The notes beneath the pieces were generated by a model. That model was given only the letters and a program-made list of their open reading frames with translations. It was not told the DNA's origin and searched no databases. This document shows, piece after piece, positions 26,168 to 33,696 of a stretch of DNA of 64,000 nucleotides. Each line of letters opens with the position of its first letter. The stretch's first letter is position 1. Source of the stretch: Microvirga sp. BSC39 (GTDB lineage: Bacteria > Pseudomonadota > Alphaproteobacteria > Rhizobiales > Beijerinckiaceae); assembly GCF_000739015.1 (NCBI RefSeq), contig NZ_JPUG01000068.1, forward strand, positions 124,001-188,000, written 5' to 3'. Position numbers and translations under genes: made by a program.

Positions 26168-26914
26168 ATGCCTGAGGCATGCCCCAAATATTGTCGCATG
26201 CCCGAGAAATCGAACAATCAGTCTCACCCGATCCATTCTGATGCGCCGTCCCCGGCGGCTGCGCTGAGCGCAAACGTCCGGCTGCATCTCGGAAAGCAAT
26301 TGCGGGCGCTGTATGGCGACCCCGCTGAAGACAAGCTGCCGCGCGACCTCGCGCGGCTCGTTGACCGCGTCGCCCAGGTCATCCGTGCGCACACGGAGCC
26401 TGTCGATCAGGATTTCGTCAACGGCGTGATGGACGCGCTGCCGAACCTGCGCGCCTTCGCCCTGTCATTGACCGGAAAGGTCGATCAGGCGGAGGATCTG
26501 GTGCAGGACACGGTGCTCAAGGCGCTGACCAAGCAGGATACCTTCGAGACCGGCACCAACCTTCAGGCTTGGCTCTTCACGATCCTGCGCAACGGCTTCT
26601 ACTCGACCCATCGCAAGACCAGCCGTGAGGTCGAGGACGGAGACGGGACCCATGCCGCAAGCATGATCGCGATCCCCGATCAGGAGGACAAGCTCGCCCT
26701 CCAGGATCTCTCGTCAGCGCTCGAGAAGCTGCCGCAGGAGCAGCGGGAGGCTATCATCCTCATCGGCGCCGAAGGCATGTCCTACGAAGATGCCGCAGAG
26801 GCGCTGGGCGTGAAGGTCGGCACCATCAAGAGCCGCGTGAACCGCGCCCGCAATCGCCTTGCGGAACTGATGGGCACCCCCAGGGCCGATCACGACCACT
26901 CGGCAACGGCCTGA
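26168..26914 (+). CDS. ecfG: EcfG-type RNA polymerase sigma factor with N-terminal NepR-like segment
   Basis: 248 residues. From about residue 86 the protein is an ECF15/EcfG sigma factor: region 2 (LPNLRAFALSLTG, AEDLVQDTVLKAL, NLQAWLFTILRN) and region 4 (LEKLPQEQREAIILIGAEG, GVKVGTIKSRVNRARNR), the general-stress sigma of alphaproteobacteria. Unusually, residues 40-72 (LGKQLRALYG, then LPRDLARLVDRV) resemble the two-helix core of NepR, the anti-sigma factor normally encoded by a separate gene. An internal ATG at 26429 could start a sigma-only protein but lacks a visible ribosome-binding site. The start at 26168 or 26198 is undecided. phyR is not in the window. Confidence 0.85.
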   Translation: MPEACPKYCRMPEKSNNQSHPIHSDAPSPAAALSANVRLHLGKQLRALYGDPAEDKLPRDLARLVDRVAQVIRAHTEPVDQDFVNGVMDALPNLRAFALSLTGKVDQAEDLVQDTVLKALTKQDTFETGTNLQAWLFTILRNGFYSTHRKTSREVEDGDGTHAASMIAIPDQEDKLALQDLSSALEKLPQEQREAIILIGAEGMSYEDAAEALGVKVGTIKSRVNRARNRLAELMGTPRADHDHSATA

Positions 26915-26921
26915 CGAACAT

Positions 26922-26954
26922 ATGCCCGATGCCTCCCAGGCATCGGGTATTTCT
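26922..26954 (+). terminator. Terminator after the sigma gene
   Basis: Arms CCCGATGCCT (26925-26934) and AGGCATCGGG (26938-26947) with a three-base loop, extendable outward by three pairs, then a short TTTCT. It begins eight bases after the stop codon. Confidence 0.7.
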
Positions 26955-27131
26955 ATGCTCCCGCCATCCTGCCCCTGATCGGCCTGCGACCTCGGGAGGC
27001 CATAGCGGACGCTGCCATTCCCCGAAATATCAGCCGCGATCCACGGCCTGTTCCTCGAACTTTTCCATGTGCTCCAAGGTTGAGCTTGTAGCTGGGTGGC
27101 TCGAAACCGCTCTTCCGCCAAGGAGGGGAGC

Positions 27132-27563
27132 ATGGAACACAGGCCTCTGTCCGAACTCAGTAGCGTCGCCGACCTGAAGATCCCTGAAACCGTCAAGGTT
27201 CCTGTTCTGTCGAAACGGGAACGTCTGGATCGCTGGATCGAGCTCTTGGAGCGGGAGCCGGACCTGGAGCTCAAAACCCTCGACGAGATCGAGTGGAAGC
27301 CTAAGGCCCAGCGCCTCGCCATGCGGGCCGACGGGTCCGCCCTCGCCGTGGCCTATTCGGATCCAGTTCTCCGGCAGGCCGGACTGCGCAGCGACACCTT
27401 CGGGGATGCGGTCGATTTCTTCCAGATCTCCGAGCACGACGCCCATATCGTCCTGTGCTCATGCCACGGCGGTGAATCGATGCATGCCGATGAGGCGGCT
27501 CGCCGGGTGCGCGGGATCCGGTCGCCGAGCCTCTGGGCGCTCTATTTCGGCTGGTTCCGATAA
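27132..27563 (+). CDS. Hypothetical protein
   Basis: 143 residues from an ATG with a strong AGGAGGGG site one base upstream spacing of five. I do not recognise the family. The first 60 residues are charged and probably helical (SKRERLDRWIELLEREP); the C-terminal half contains paired cysteines and histidines (LCSCHGGESMHADEAARRV) that could bind metal, ending in WALYFGWF. No signal peptide or membrane span. It stands alone between the sigma factor and intergenic repeats. Confidence 0.75.
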   Translation: MEHRPLSELSSVADLKIPETVKVPVLSKRERLDRWIELLEREPDLELKTLDEIEWKPKAQRLAMRADGSALAVAYSDPVLRQAGLRSDTFGDAVDFFQISEHDAHIVLCSCHGGESMHADEAARRVRGIRSPSLWALYFGWFR

Positions 27564-27582
27564 GGCTGCGGCCCTGGCTAAA

Positions 27583-27648
27583 GCATCGTGCGGACCCAGC
27601 GGGCCGCGCTAGCGAAAAGTGGACCCGGTTTTCCGGTCCACACGATGC
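27583..27648. repeat. Intergenic palindrome, unit A (copy 1)
   Basis: Outer arms GCATCGTG (27583-27590) and CACGATGC (27641-27648); inner arms GTGGACC and GGTCCAC around CGGTTTTCC (27619-27641). Related copies are at 53325-53370 and, degenerate, 60783-60825. This copy carries an extra 20-odd bases in the left arm. Confidence 0.8.
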
Positions 27649-27663
27649 GCCAGCATAAAACTT

Positions 27664-27716
27664 AAGCATCGGAATTGACCCCAAAAGTGCAAATCCACTT
27701 TTGGGTCCGATGCTTT
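27664..27716. repeat. Intergenic palindrome, unit B (copy 1)
   Basis: Outer arms AAGCATCGGA (27664-27673) and TCCGATGCTT (27707-27716); inner arms around ACCCCAAAAGTG and CCACTTTTGGGT. The unit ends five bases before the rtcB stop. The second copy is at 53382-53433. Confidence 0.85.
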
Positions 27717-27720
27717 AGGA

Positions 27721-28890
27721 TCAATCCTTATAGGGATCGAGCTCGCCGGGGCCTGCCATGGCGACGGCAAACGGCCGGAGGGTGTGCTCGATCTCGATCG
27801 TGCCCTCGTGGAAAGCCAGCACCTCCTCGAGGCGCCGGTAGACCATGGGGCTCTCGTCCACGTCCCCGCCGCGCAGCAGAATGCCTTTCTCCCGCAGCCA
27901 CGCATCCATCTCGTCGCGGGTGAAGCGCGGAGGGCGCGTCCATTGGCCTGCCTTATTCTTCTTGCCCTTGGCCTCCATACGGCCGAAGAGGCGGCCGGCG
28001 CCATGGACGGTCGAGTAGAGGCTGTCGGCGCTCTCCGGGCTGTCGACCCCGTGCAGGATCACGGCGTTGTCCCCCATGGAGCCGCCGACGAAGCCGCGCT
28101 GGCCCGGAAAGGCCGGTGTCGCGCCCTTGCGGACCACCCAGTAATCCTTGCCGTCATGGCTCTCGCGCCAGACGAAGTTGTGGTGGTTGTGGACGGAATC
28201 GGTGATCCGTCCGCCGATGATCTGACGCACACGCTCCACCACCCACTCGCGGCCGGCATAGGCGTAGAGGCCGCCGAGCTTCACCCCGGCGAGATAGCTT
28301 TGCCCGACCTCGCTGTCCTGATGGACGAGAGCCGGCTCGACCTCCATGCCGTCCTTGGCACCCACGAGAGCCAGATGCTTGGTGGTGATCCTGTGGCCGA
28401 GGCCGCGGGAGCCGAAATGCACCCCGATCCAGACGAAGCCCTCCTCGTCCTCGAACAGGTCCACGTAGTGGTTCCCCGAGCCGACCGTGCCCAGCTGCTG
28501 CCGGGCCATGGTCTTGAGGTCCCGGGCTCCAGCCTCCTCCCATAAGGTTGAGTCGAACAACTCATGGTCGACCTTCACGGCGTTCTTCTGTCCGATCCCG
28601 AAGCTGATGGAGCGCACGATATCCGAGAGGATCCGGCCGGCTTGAGCCGCGATGTCCTCGTAGCGGGTATCCAGCCGGACCGCCATGTTGCCGCAGGCGA
28701 TGTCGAAGCCGACGCCGCTGATGGAGATATGCTCCTCATAGGCCACCACCCCGCCGATGGGATGGGCATAGCCGAGATGCCCATCGGCGCAGAGCACGCC
28801 CTTGAAGGCGCTCCCGGCCTCCATGCAGCGGTCGAGCTGCCTGATCGTCTTCTCGTCGTGCTCGCCATAGATGCGGGTATTCGCCGGCAC
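27721..28890 (-). CDS. rtcB: RtcB-family RNA ligase
   Basis: Joins RNA ends carrying 2',3'-cyclic phosphate or 3'-phosphate to 5'-OH using GTP and Mn. The start is GTG at 28890, with GAGGAG six bases before; it gives 389 residues (VPANTRIYGEHDEK). Active-site segments are present: GVLCADGHLGYAHPIGGV, ISGVGFDIACGN with the metal-binding Cys, GSGNHYVDLF, GVHFGSRGLGH and the guanylated-His region TVHGAGRLFGR. No rtcA or release-factor homologue is beside it. It is 16 bases downstream of a small secreted protein gene and probably co-transcribed with it. Confidence 0.9.
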   Translation of the reverse strand: MPANTRIYGEHDEKTIRQLDRCMEAGSAFKGVLCADGHLGYAHPIGGVVAYEEHISISGVGFDIACGNMAVRLDTRYEDIAAQAGRILSDIVRSISFGIGQKNAVKVDHELFDSTLWEEAGARDLKTMARQQLGTVGSGNHYVDLFEDEEGFVWIGVHFGSRGLGHRITTKHLALVGAKDGMEVEPALVHQDSEVGQSYLAGVKLGGLYAYAGREWVVERVRQIIGGRITDSVHNHHNFVWRESHDGKDYWVVRKGATPAFPGQRGFVGGSMGDNAVILHGVDSPESADSLYSTVHGAGRLFGRMEAKGKKNKAGQWTRPPRFTRDEMDAWLREKGILLRGGDVDESPMVYRRLEEVLAFHEGTIEIEHTLRPFAVAMAGPGELDPYKD

Positions 28891-28906
28891 ACTGATCTCC
28901 TCAAGC

Positions 28907-29200
28907 TCAAGGGCGGTTGTTGTAGAGCTCGCGCAGGCGCTCGACCTCACGTTGCAGGGCATCCAGGCCGCGCGCGATGTCCCGGCCCATGTTCTCGACC
29001 ACCCCCGTCCCGGCAGCCACGTCCGGGCAATCGAGGGTCCCGTCCCGGCGGTGCCGGGGCGTGATGCCGCCCTGGGGCGTGAGCAGGTAAGCGCAGCCGG
29101 TATCCTCGTCCCGCCAGACGACGGGCCGGTCGAGTGCCATGGCAGGATAGGCCAACAGCACCAGAAGGGCAGCGGTGCACCAGGGGGCGGACCTGTTCAT
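28907..29200 (-). CDS. Small secreted hypothetical protein
   Basis: 97 residues from ATG 29200 with GGAGGT six bases upstream. A Sec signal (core CTAALLVLLAYPAMA, cleavage after AMA) precedes a mature part of about 75 residues with two cysteines (GCAYLL, LDCPDV) that may form a disulfide, and a heptad-like C-terminal helix (ARGLDALQREVERLRELY). Family not recognised. It lies directly upstream of rtcB. Confidence 0.75.
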   Translation of the reverse strand: MNRSAPWCTAALLVLLAYPAMALDRPVVWRDEDTGCAYLLTPQGGITPRHRRDGTLDCPDVAAGTGVVENMGRDIARGLDALQREVERLRELYNNRP

Positions 29201-29392
29201 GGCGGGACCTCCAGGGTTCAACCTGACCTGTCAGGCAATGCCTGCCCGAGCGCGCGTGTTCCTTGAGCGGCAAGCCGCTGCCTTCCGTCGATTTGACTTC
29301 CCGGCGGGTTTGGAGGACATCACGCGGTTTGATGGCTCGTGCCCATGGGAATCCCTACCGGCACGACGGCTTTCCCGCCTCCGGAGTGATTG

Positions 29393-31102
29393 ATGGACGG
29401 TTCTGTCCCCCAGCAGCGGATGTCCTTGCGCCACGTCTCCGTGGCCCAAGTAACGAGCATCGTCGAGCGGAGCCATGCGCGTCTCTGCGCCGTGCTCGTG
29501 CTGCTCTCGCTCGTCTGCTTCCTGCCGGGCTTCACCACGCTCCAGCCCATGGATCGGGACGAGCCGCGCTATGCCCAGGCCTCCAAGCAGATGCTGGAGA
29601 CCGGCGACTTCGTCGATATCCGCTTCCAGGACGAGGCCCGGCACAAGAAACCTGTGGGTATCTATTGGCTGCAGAGCGCCAGCGTCGCCCTGGGCGAGGC
29701 TCTGGGGGTGCCGGAGGCACACACCACCATCGCGCTCTACCGGATCCCGTCCCTGTTCGGGGCCATCGCCACGATCCTGCTGACCTATTGGGCGGCCCTG
29801 GCTTTCTTCGGCAGGCGAGGGGCCTTTCTGACGGCCGCTCTGATGGCGACTTGCGTCATCCTCATGGTCGAGGCGCGGCTTGCTAAGACTGATGCCATGC
29901 TCACCGCTTGCTCGGTGGCCGTGATGGGAGGCCTCGCCCGCGCCTATTTGAGCCGCGGCGCCGGCGTCCTGCCCCGGCGGTCGCTGCTGATCTTCTGGAC
30001 CGGCTTTGCCTTGGGGATTCTGATCAAGGGTCCTCTCGTCCTCATGTTCGCAGGCCTCGCGGCGGCGGTTCTCTCTTATAAGGAGCGCTCCGCCCGCTGG
30101 TTGCTGACATTGAGGCCGGGGCTCGGCCTTCTCTTCACCCTTGCGATCGTTCTGCCGTGGTTCGTGGCCATCGCCATCAAGAGCGGCGGTGAGTTCTTCG
30201 CGGCCTCTGTGGGTAAGGACATGCTCGGCAAGGTCGGCACCGCGCAGAAATACCACTGGGCGCCGCCCGGCTTCTATCTGCTGTCCTTCTTCGCAACCTT
30301 CTGGCCCGGCGCCATCCTGGCCGCCATTGCGGTGCCCTTCGCCTGGATCCACCGCCAGGAGGAACCGGTCGCCTTCGCGCTCGCCTGGATCGTCCCGTCC
30401 TGGATCGTCTTCGAGGCGGTTCCGACGAAGCTGCCGCATTATACGATGCCGCTGTTTCCGGCAGTGGCGATCATCACCGTGATGGCAATTGCCAGGCACT
30501 TCGTGGGCCCGCATCGGCCGGCCGCAAAGCCCGCAGCTTTGCTGATCCCGTTCATCCCGGTCGGCCTTGCCATCGGGCTGTCGGCAGTTGCCTGGTCCTT
30601 CGACGGCCTGCCGCCCTTCCGGGCGCTGCCGGCGCTCGTCATCTCGTCGCTCCTGGCCCTTTGGGCCTGGTGGCTGTTCGTAAAGAACCGGATGGTGCCG
30701 ACCCTCTGGGCCGGCTTCCTGTCCTCGGCTTTCCTCGCCGTCGGCGTGTTCGGCTTCGCCCAGCTCGACCTGCGGTCCCTCAAGATTTCGGATCGTCTCG
30801 CCGAGGTGGCCCGCAACGTACCCTGCGAGAACCCGCTGGTGGCGACGTTGGGCTATCGCGAGCCCAGCCTCGTCTTCCTGACGGGCACGAATCTCGACAT
30901 GCTGGATAGTGGGGCCGAGGCCTCCCGGTTCCTGCGCCAGGGCGGCTGTCGCGTCGTCTTCGTGGACAAGCGCTTCGAGGGCGAGTTCCGGGCCGAGAAC
31001 GAGCGGTCGCAGCAGAAGCCGGTGCTCTCGGCCCGGGTTCAGGGATTCAACATCAACAGCGGGCGGCAGGTCGATATCGCGGCCTACGGCACAGGTTTCT
31101 AG
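29393..31102 (+). CDS. ArnT/PMT-like glycosyltransferase (GT39 family)
   Basis: 569-residue integral membrane transferase that uses a polyprenyl-phosphate sugar donor on the periplasmic side. The catalytic first-loop motif MDRDEPRYAQASKQM is near residue 50, followed by QDEARHKKPVGIYWLQ, both ArnT/PMT hallmarks; ten or more hydrophobic segments follow and a soluble C-terminal domain ends the protein. ATG 29393 has GGAG six bases upstream. It leads an operon with a GT2 polyprenyl-phosphate sugar synthase and a LABN protein. Lipid A or another envelope glycan is the probable acceptor. Confidence 0.9.
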   Translation: MDGSVPQQRMSLRHVSVAQVTSIVERSHARLCAVLVLLSLVCFLPGFTTLQPMDRDEPRYAQASKQMLETGDFVDIRFQDEARHKKPVGIYWLQSASVALGEALGVPEAHTTIALYRIPSLFGAIATILLTYWAALAFFGRRGAFLTAALMATCVILMVEARLAKTDAMLTACSVAVMGGLARAYLSRGAGVLPRRSLLIFWTGFALGILIKGPLVLMFAGLAAAVLSYKERSARWLLTLRPGLGLLFTLAIVLPWFVAIAIKSGGEFFAASVGKDMLGKVGTAQKYHWAPPGFYLLSFFATFWPGAILAAIAVPFAWIHRQEEPVAFALAWIVPSWIVFEAVPTKLPHYTMPLFPAVAIITVMAIARHFVGPHRPAAKPAALLIPFIPVGLAIGLSAVAWSFDGLPPFRALPALVISSLLALWAWWLFVKNRMVPTLWAGFLSSAFLAVGVFGFAQLDLRSLKISDRLAEVARNVPCENPLVATLGYREPSLVFLTGTNLDMLDSGAEASRFLRQGGCRVVFVDKRFEGEFRAENERSQQKPVLSARVQGFNINSGRQVDIAAYGTGF

Positions 31103-31149
31103 AGCCTGACATGCCCTTCGAAGAGGTGGCCGAAGATGGCCCTGGACGG

Positions 31150-31884
31150 ATGACAGACCTTTCCACAAGCCCGCGCATCAGCGTCGTGGTGCCCGTCAAG
31201 AACGAGGCGCTCAACATCCTCCCGCTGGTGGAGGAGATCGAGCAGGCCTGCGCCGCGCTTGCAGCCTTCGAGGTGATCTATGTGGATGACGGCTCGACCG
31301 ACGAGACGGGGCAGCAGGTCCTGAGCGCCCGCGCGACGCGACCGTGGCTGCGCCTCATGCGCCACGCGGCGAGTTGCGGCCAGAGCGCGGCCGTCCGGAC
31401 CGGGGTTCAGGCGGCCCGCGCGCCTGTCGTCGTCACCCTGGACGGGGATGGGCAGAACGATCCCGCCTTCATCCCTCAACTCGTGGCCGCCCTCGACGAT
31501 CCGGCCGTTGCCCTTGCGGCCGGGCAGAGGGTCGGGCGCAAGGACGGCGCATACAAGAAGTGGCAGTCCCGCATCGCCAATGGCGTCCGGGGCCGCATTC
31601 TGAAGGACGGTACCCGGGATACGGGCTGCGGGCTCAAGGCCTTCCGACGTGACGTCTATCTGCGCCTGCCGTACTTCGACGCCCTGCACCGTTTCATGCC
31701 GGCTCTCATCAAACGCGAAGGGTATCAGATCGCCCATGTGGACGTGGTCGACCGGCCCCGCCATGCGGGGCACTCGAATTACGGGATGTTCGACCGGCTG
31801 TGGGTGGGCATCCTTGACTTGGCCGGGGTCTGGTGGTTGATCCGCCGCCGCCGCCGCGTTCCCGCTGCCCAAGAAATCGTCTGA
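31150..31884 (+). CDS. GT2 glycosyltransferase, polyprenyl-phosphate sugar synthase-like
   Basis: GT-A-fold enzyme with ISVVVPVKNEALNI at the N-terminus, nucleotide-binding VDDGSTDET, metal-binding DGDGQNDP and DTGCGLKAFRRDVYL, as in DPM1/ArnC-type enzymes that load a sugar onto a polyprenyl phosphate. It would make the donor for the GT39 transferase just upstream. Start uncertain: ATG 31150 (MTDLSTSPRI) fits the family, while ATG 31111 adds 13 residues; neither has a strong ribosome site. It lacks the two C-terminal membrane helices of ArnC; only a short hydrophobic stretch is near the end (LWVGILDLAGVWWL). Confidence 0.88.
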   Translation: MTDLSTSPRISVVVPVKNEALNILPLVEEIEQACAALAAFEVIYVDDGSTDETGQQVLSARATRPWLRLMRHAASCGQSAAVRTGVQAARAPVVVTLDGDGQNDPAFIPQLVAALDDPAVALAAGQRVGRKDGAYKKWQSRIANGVRGRILKDGTRDTGCGLKAFRRDVYLRLPYFDALHRFMPALIKREGYQIAHVDVVDRPRHAGHSNYGMFDRLWVGILDLAGVWWLIRRRRRVPAAQEIV

Positions 31885-31900
31885 TGGAAATCGTCTGATG
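31873..31900 (+). repeat. 14-bp perfect tandem duplication at the GT2/LABN junction
   Basis: GAAATCGTCTGATG occurs at 31873-31886 and again at 31887-31900. The first copy holds the GT2 stop codon and an ATG, the second a stop and the LABN start ATG. Confidence 0.95.
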
Positions 31901-32239
31901 CTGATGCGCCTGTCCCACGACCTGGGGCTCTACTTCTACGACGTCCTCGTCGCCCGTTTCGATCTCTGGGCCGCGTTCGGGGTTCTGGCCCAGCTCGTCT
32001 TCGGCGCACGTTTCATCGTCCAGTGGATCGCGAGCGAAAAGGCGGAAAAGAGCGTGATCCCGATGGGATTCTGGTTCCTGTCCATCGCCGGCGGGCTGAT
32101 GACGATGGTCTATGGCTTTGCCCGGCGCGACATCGTCATCATCCTGCCCCAGATGCTGTCGATCTTCATCTACATTCGAAATCTGATGCTCATCGCCAAG
32201 GACAAGCGGCGGAAGGCCGAGGCCGACTTGCCGACGTGA
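31898..32239 (+). CDS. Lipid A biosynthesis N-terminal domain (LABN) protein
   Basis: 113-residue membrane protein with three hydrophobic segments. The pattern FGVLAQLVFGARFIVQWIAS, then SVIPMGFWFLSIAGG and LPQMLSIFIYIRNL is that of the LABN domain, a small module related to sugar/lipid flipping and found fused or adjacent to lipid A glycosyltransferases. It closes the GT39-GT2 operon. The start is the second ATG produced by the tandem duplication. Confidence 0.88.
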   Translation: MLMRLSHDLGLYFYDVLVARFDLWAAFGVLAQLVFGARFIVQWIASEKAEKSVIPMGFWFLSIAGGLMTMVYGFARRDIVIILPQMLSIFIYIRNLMLIAKDKRRKAEADLPT

Positions 32240-32283
32240 GAGGCTTCACGTCGCCGGCACCGGCAATCCTCGATCTTAGACCA

Positions 32284-33468
32284 TCAGTCCGCCTCGCGGA
32301 GACGGGTGAAGCCCGCATCGAGATCACGCTTCAGGTCGTCCAGGTCTTCGAACCCGATATGGAAGCGAAGTGAGTGCCCGCCGGGTTCCCAGCGGGTCGC
32401 GGTGCGGTAGCTGGCGCAATTGAACGGAATTACGAGGCTCTCGAACCCGCCCCAGGAATAGCCCATGCCGAAGAGGGCAAGGCCGTCGAGCATGGCGGCG
32501 AGCGCCCGGTCCGAGCAGGGCTTGAGGACGATCGAGAACAGGCCCGAAGAGCCCTTGAAGTCCCGTTTCCAGATCTCGTGGCCGGGATAGCTCTCGATCG
32601 CCGGATGGAGCACCCGTGCCACCTCCGGCCGGGCCTCGAACCAGCGGGCCATCTCCAGGGCCTGCTTCTCGTGCTCGCGCAGACGCAGCGCCATGGTGCG
32701 CAGGCCCCTCAACCCCAGGAATACGTCCTCAGGCCCCGGGCACATGGCGAAGGCATCGTAGGTGTCGCGAAGGGCCTTGAAGCAGCGCTCGTTGGCCGAG
32801 ACCATGCCGAGCAGAAGGTCCGAACCGCCGCTGAGATACTTGGTGCCGGCCTCGATGGCGATGTCGACCCCGCGCTCATGTGGCGGGAAGAGCAGGGGGG
32901 TCGCCCAAGTGTTGTCCATGAGGACCACGGCCCCATGCCGGTGCGCCACCTCGGCAATAGTCGGGATGTCCTGCATCTCGAAGGACTGCGATCCCGGAGC
33001 CTCCGTGAACACGGCCGTAGTGTTTGGACGGAGCAGGGCCTCGATCCCGGCGCCGATCTGCGGATCGTAATAGGTGGTTTCCACACCAAATTTCTTGAGC
33101 ATCCCGTTGCAGAAGTGCCGGGTCGGCAGATAGACCGAATCCGTCATCAGCAGATGGTCGCCGGCCTTGAGGCACGACATGAGGGCGACGGTGACCGCCG
33201 CGAGGCCCGACGGCGCGAGCACCGTACCCGCGGCACCGGCCAGTTCGGTCCAGGCGATTTCGAGGGAATTTGTGGTCGGAGTCCCCTTAGTCCCATAGGA
33301 ATAGCGCCCGCGCCGGTGCAGCAGGTCGTCGGTCGTGGGGTAGAGGACCGTGGAGCCGCGATAGATCGGCGTGTTCACGAATCCGTGCTGCTCGAAGGGC
33401 TCCCGTCCGGCATGGACGAGGCGGGTGCGTTCCGAGACGTTTTCAGGCTTAGGGGGGAGTTTTGACAT
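32284..33468 (-). CDS. metC: Cystathionine beta-lyase type trans-sulfuration enzyme (PLP)
   Basis: 394-residue Cys/Met-metabolism PLP enzyme. PLP-lysine motif is in EAGTKYLSGGSDLLLG; other markers are RYSYGTKGTPTTNSLE near residue 55 and MDNTWATPLLFPPHERGVD. Splits cystathionine to homocysteine, pyruvate and ammonia. Cystathionine gamma-synthase or lyase cannot be excluded on motifs alone. It is divergent from aapJ (228-base spacer) and close to the sulfurtransferase gene beyond the aap operon. Confidence 0.87.
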   Translation of the reverse strand: MSKLPPKPENVSERTRLVHAGREPFEQHGFVNTPIYRGSTVLYPTTDDLLHRRGRYSYGTKGTPTTNSLEIAWTELAGAAGTVLAPSGLAAVTVALMSCLKAGDHLLMTDSVYLPTRHFCNGMLKKFGVETTYYDPQIGAGIEALLRPNTTAVFTEAPGSQSFEMQDIPTIAEVAHRHGAVVLMDNTWATPLLFPPHERGVDIAIEAGTKYLSGGSDLLLGMVSANERCFKALRDTYDAFAMCPGPEDVFLGLRGLRTMALRLREHEKQALEMARWFEARPEVARVLHPAIESYPGHEIWKRDFKGSSGLFSIVLKPCSDRALAAMLDGLALFGMGYSWGGFESLVIPFNCASYRTATRWEPGGHSLRFHIGFEDLDDLKRDLDAGFTRLREAD

Positions 33469-33556
33469 CGGCTCAAGGGCTTGCTGAGGAGGCCTCGATC
33501 TGAAACCGCGCGGCCTTTGACGTCAAGTCAGCCACGAATTGCCTCCCATCAAGACT

Positions 33557-33585
33557 TGACCAGTGATCAATCATTGAATTTGATG
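33557..33585 (+). promoter_or_regulatory. Candidate sigma-70 promoter of the aap operon
   Basis: TTGACC (33557-33562), 17-base spacer, TTTGAT (33580-33585), about 110 bases upstream of the aapJ start in the divergent spacer. It is the best-spaced pair there; not proven. Confidence 0.4.
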
Positions 33586-33696
33586 GATTTCGATGCCGTC
33601 TCGACCGAGGCGGCGCGGAACGGACTAACCGAGGCTCGGCTGGGGGGTATCCAGGATCCGTCGAGTCATGTGGAACTATTGGGAGAACATACCAAC

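Noticed and set aside
26429..26914. Separate sigma factor starting at internal ATG 26429
   Set aside because: No ribosome-binding site precedes it and the frame upstream is continuous and NepR-like; kept as an alternative, not as a separate feature.
29231..31168. 645-residue open frame on the minus strand
   Set aside because: Opposite the GT39 gene; Arg/Gly/His/Glu-rich with no domain, whereas the plus strand has ArnT motifs.
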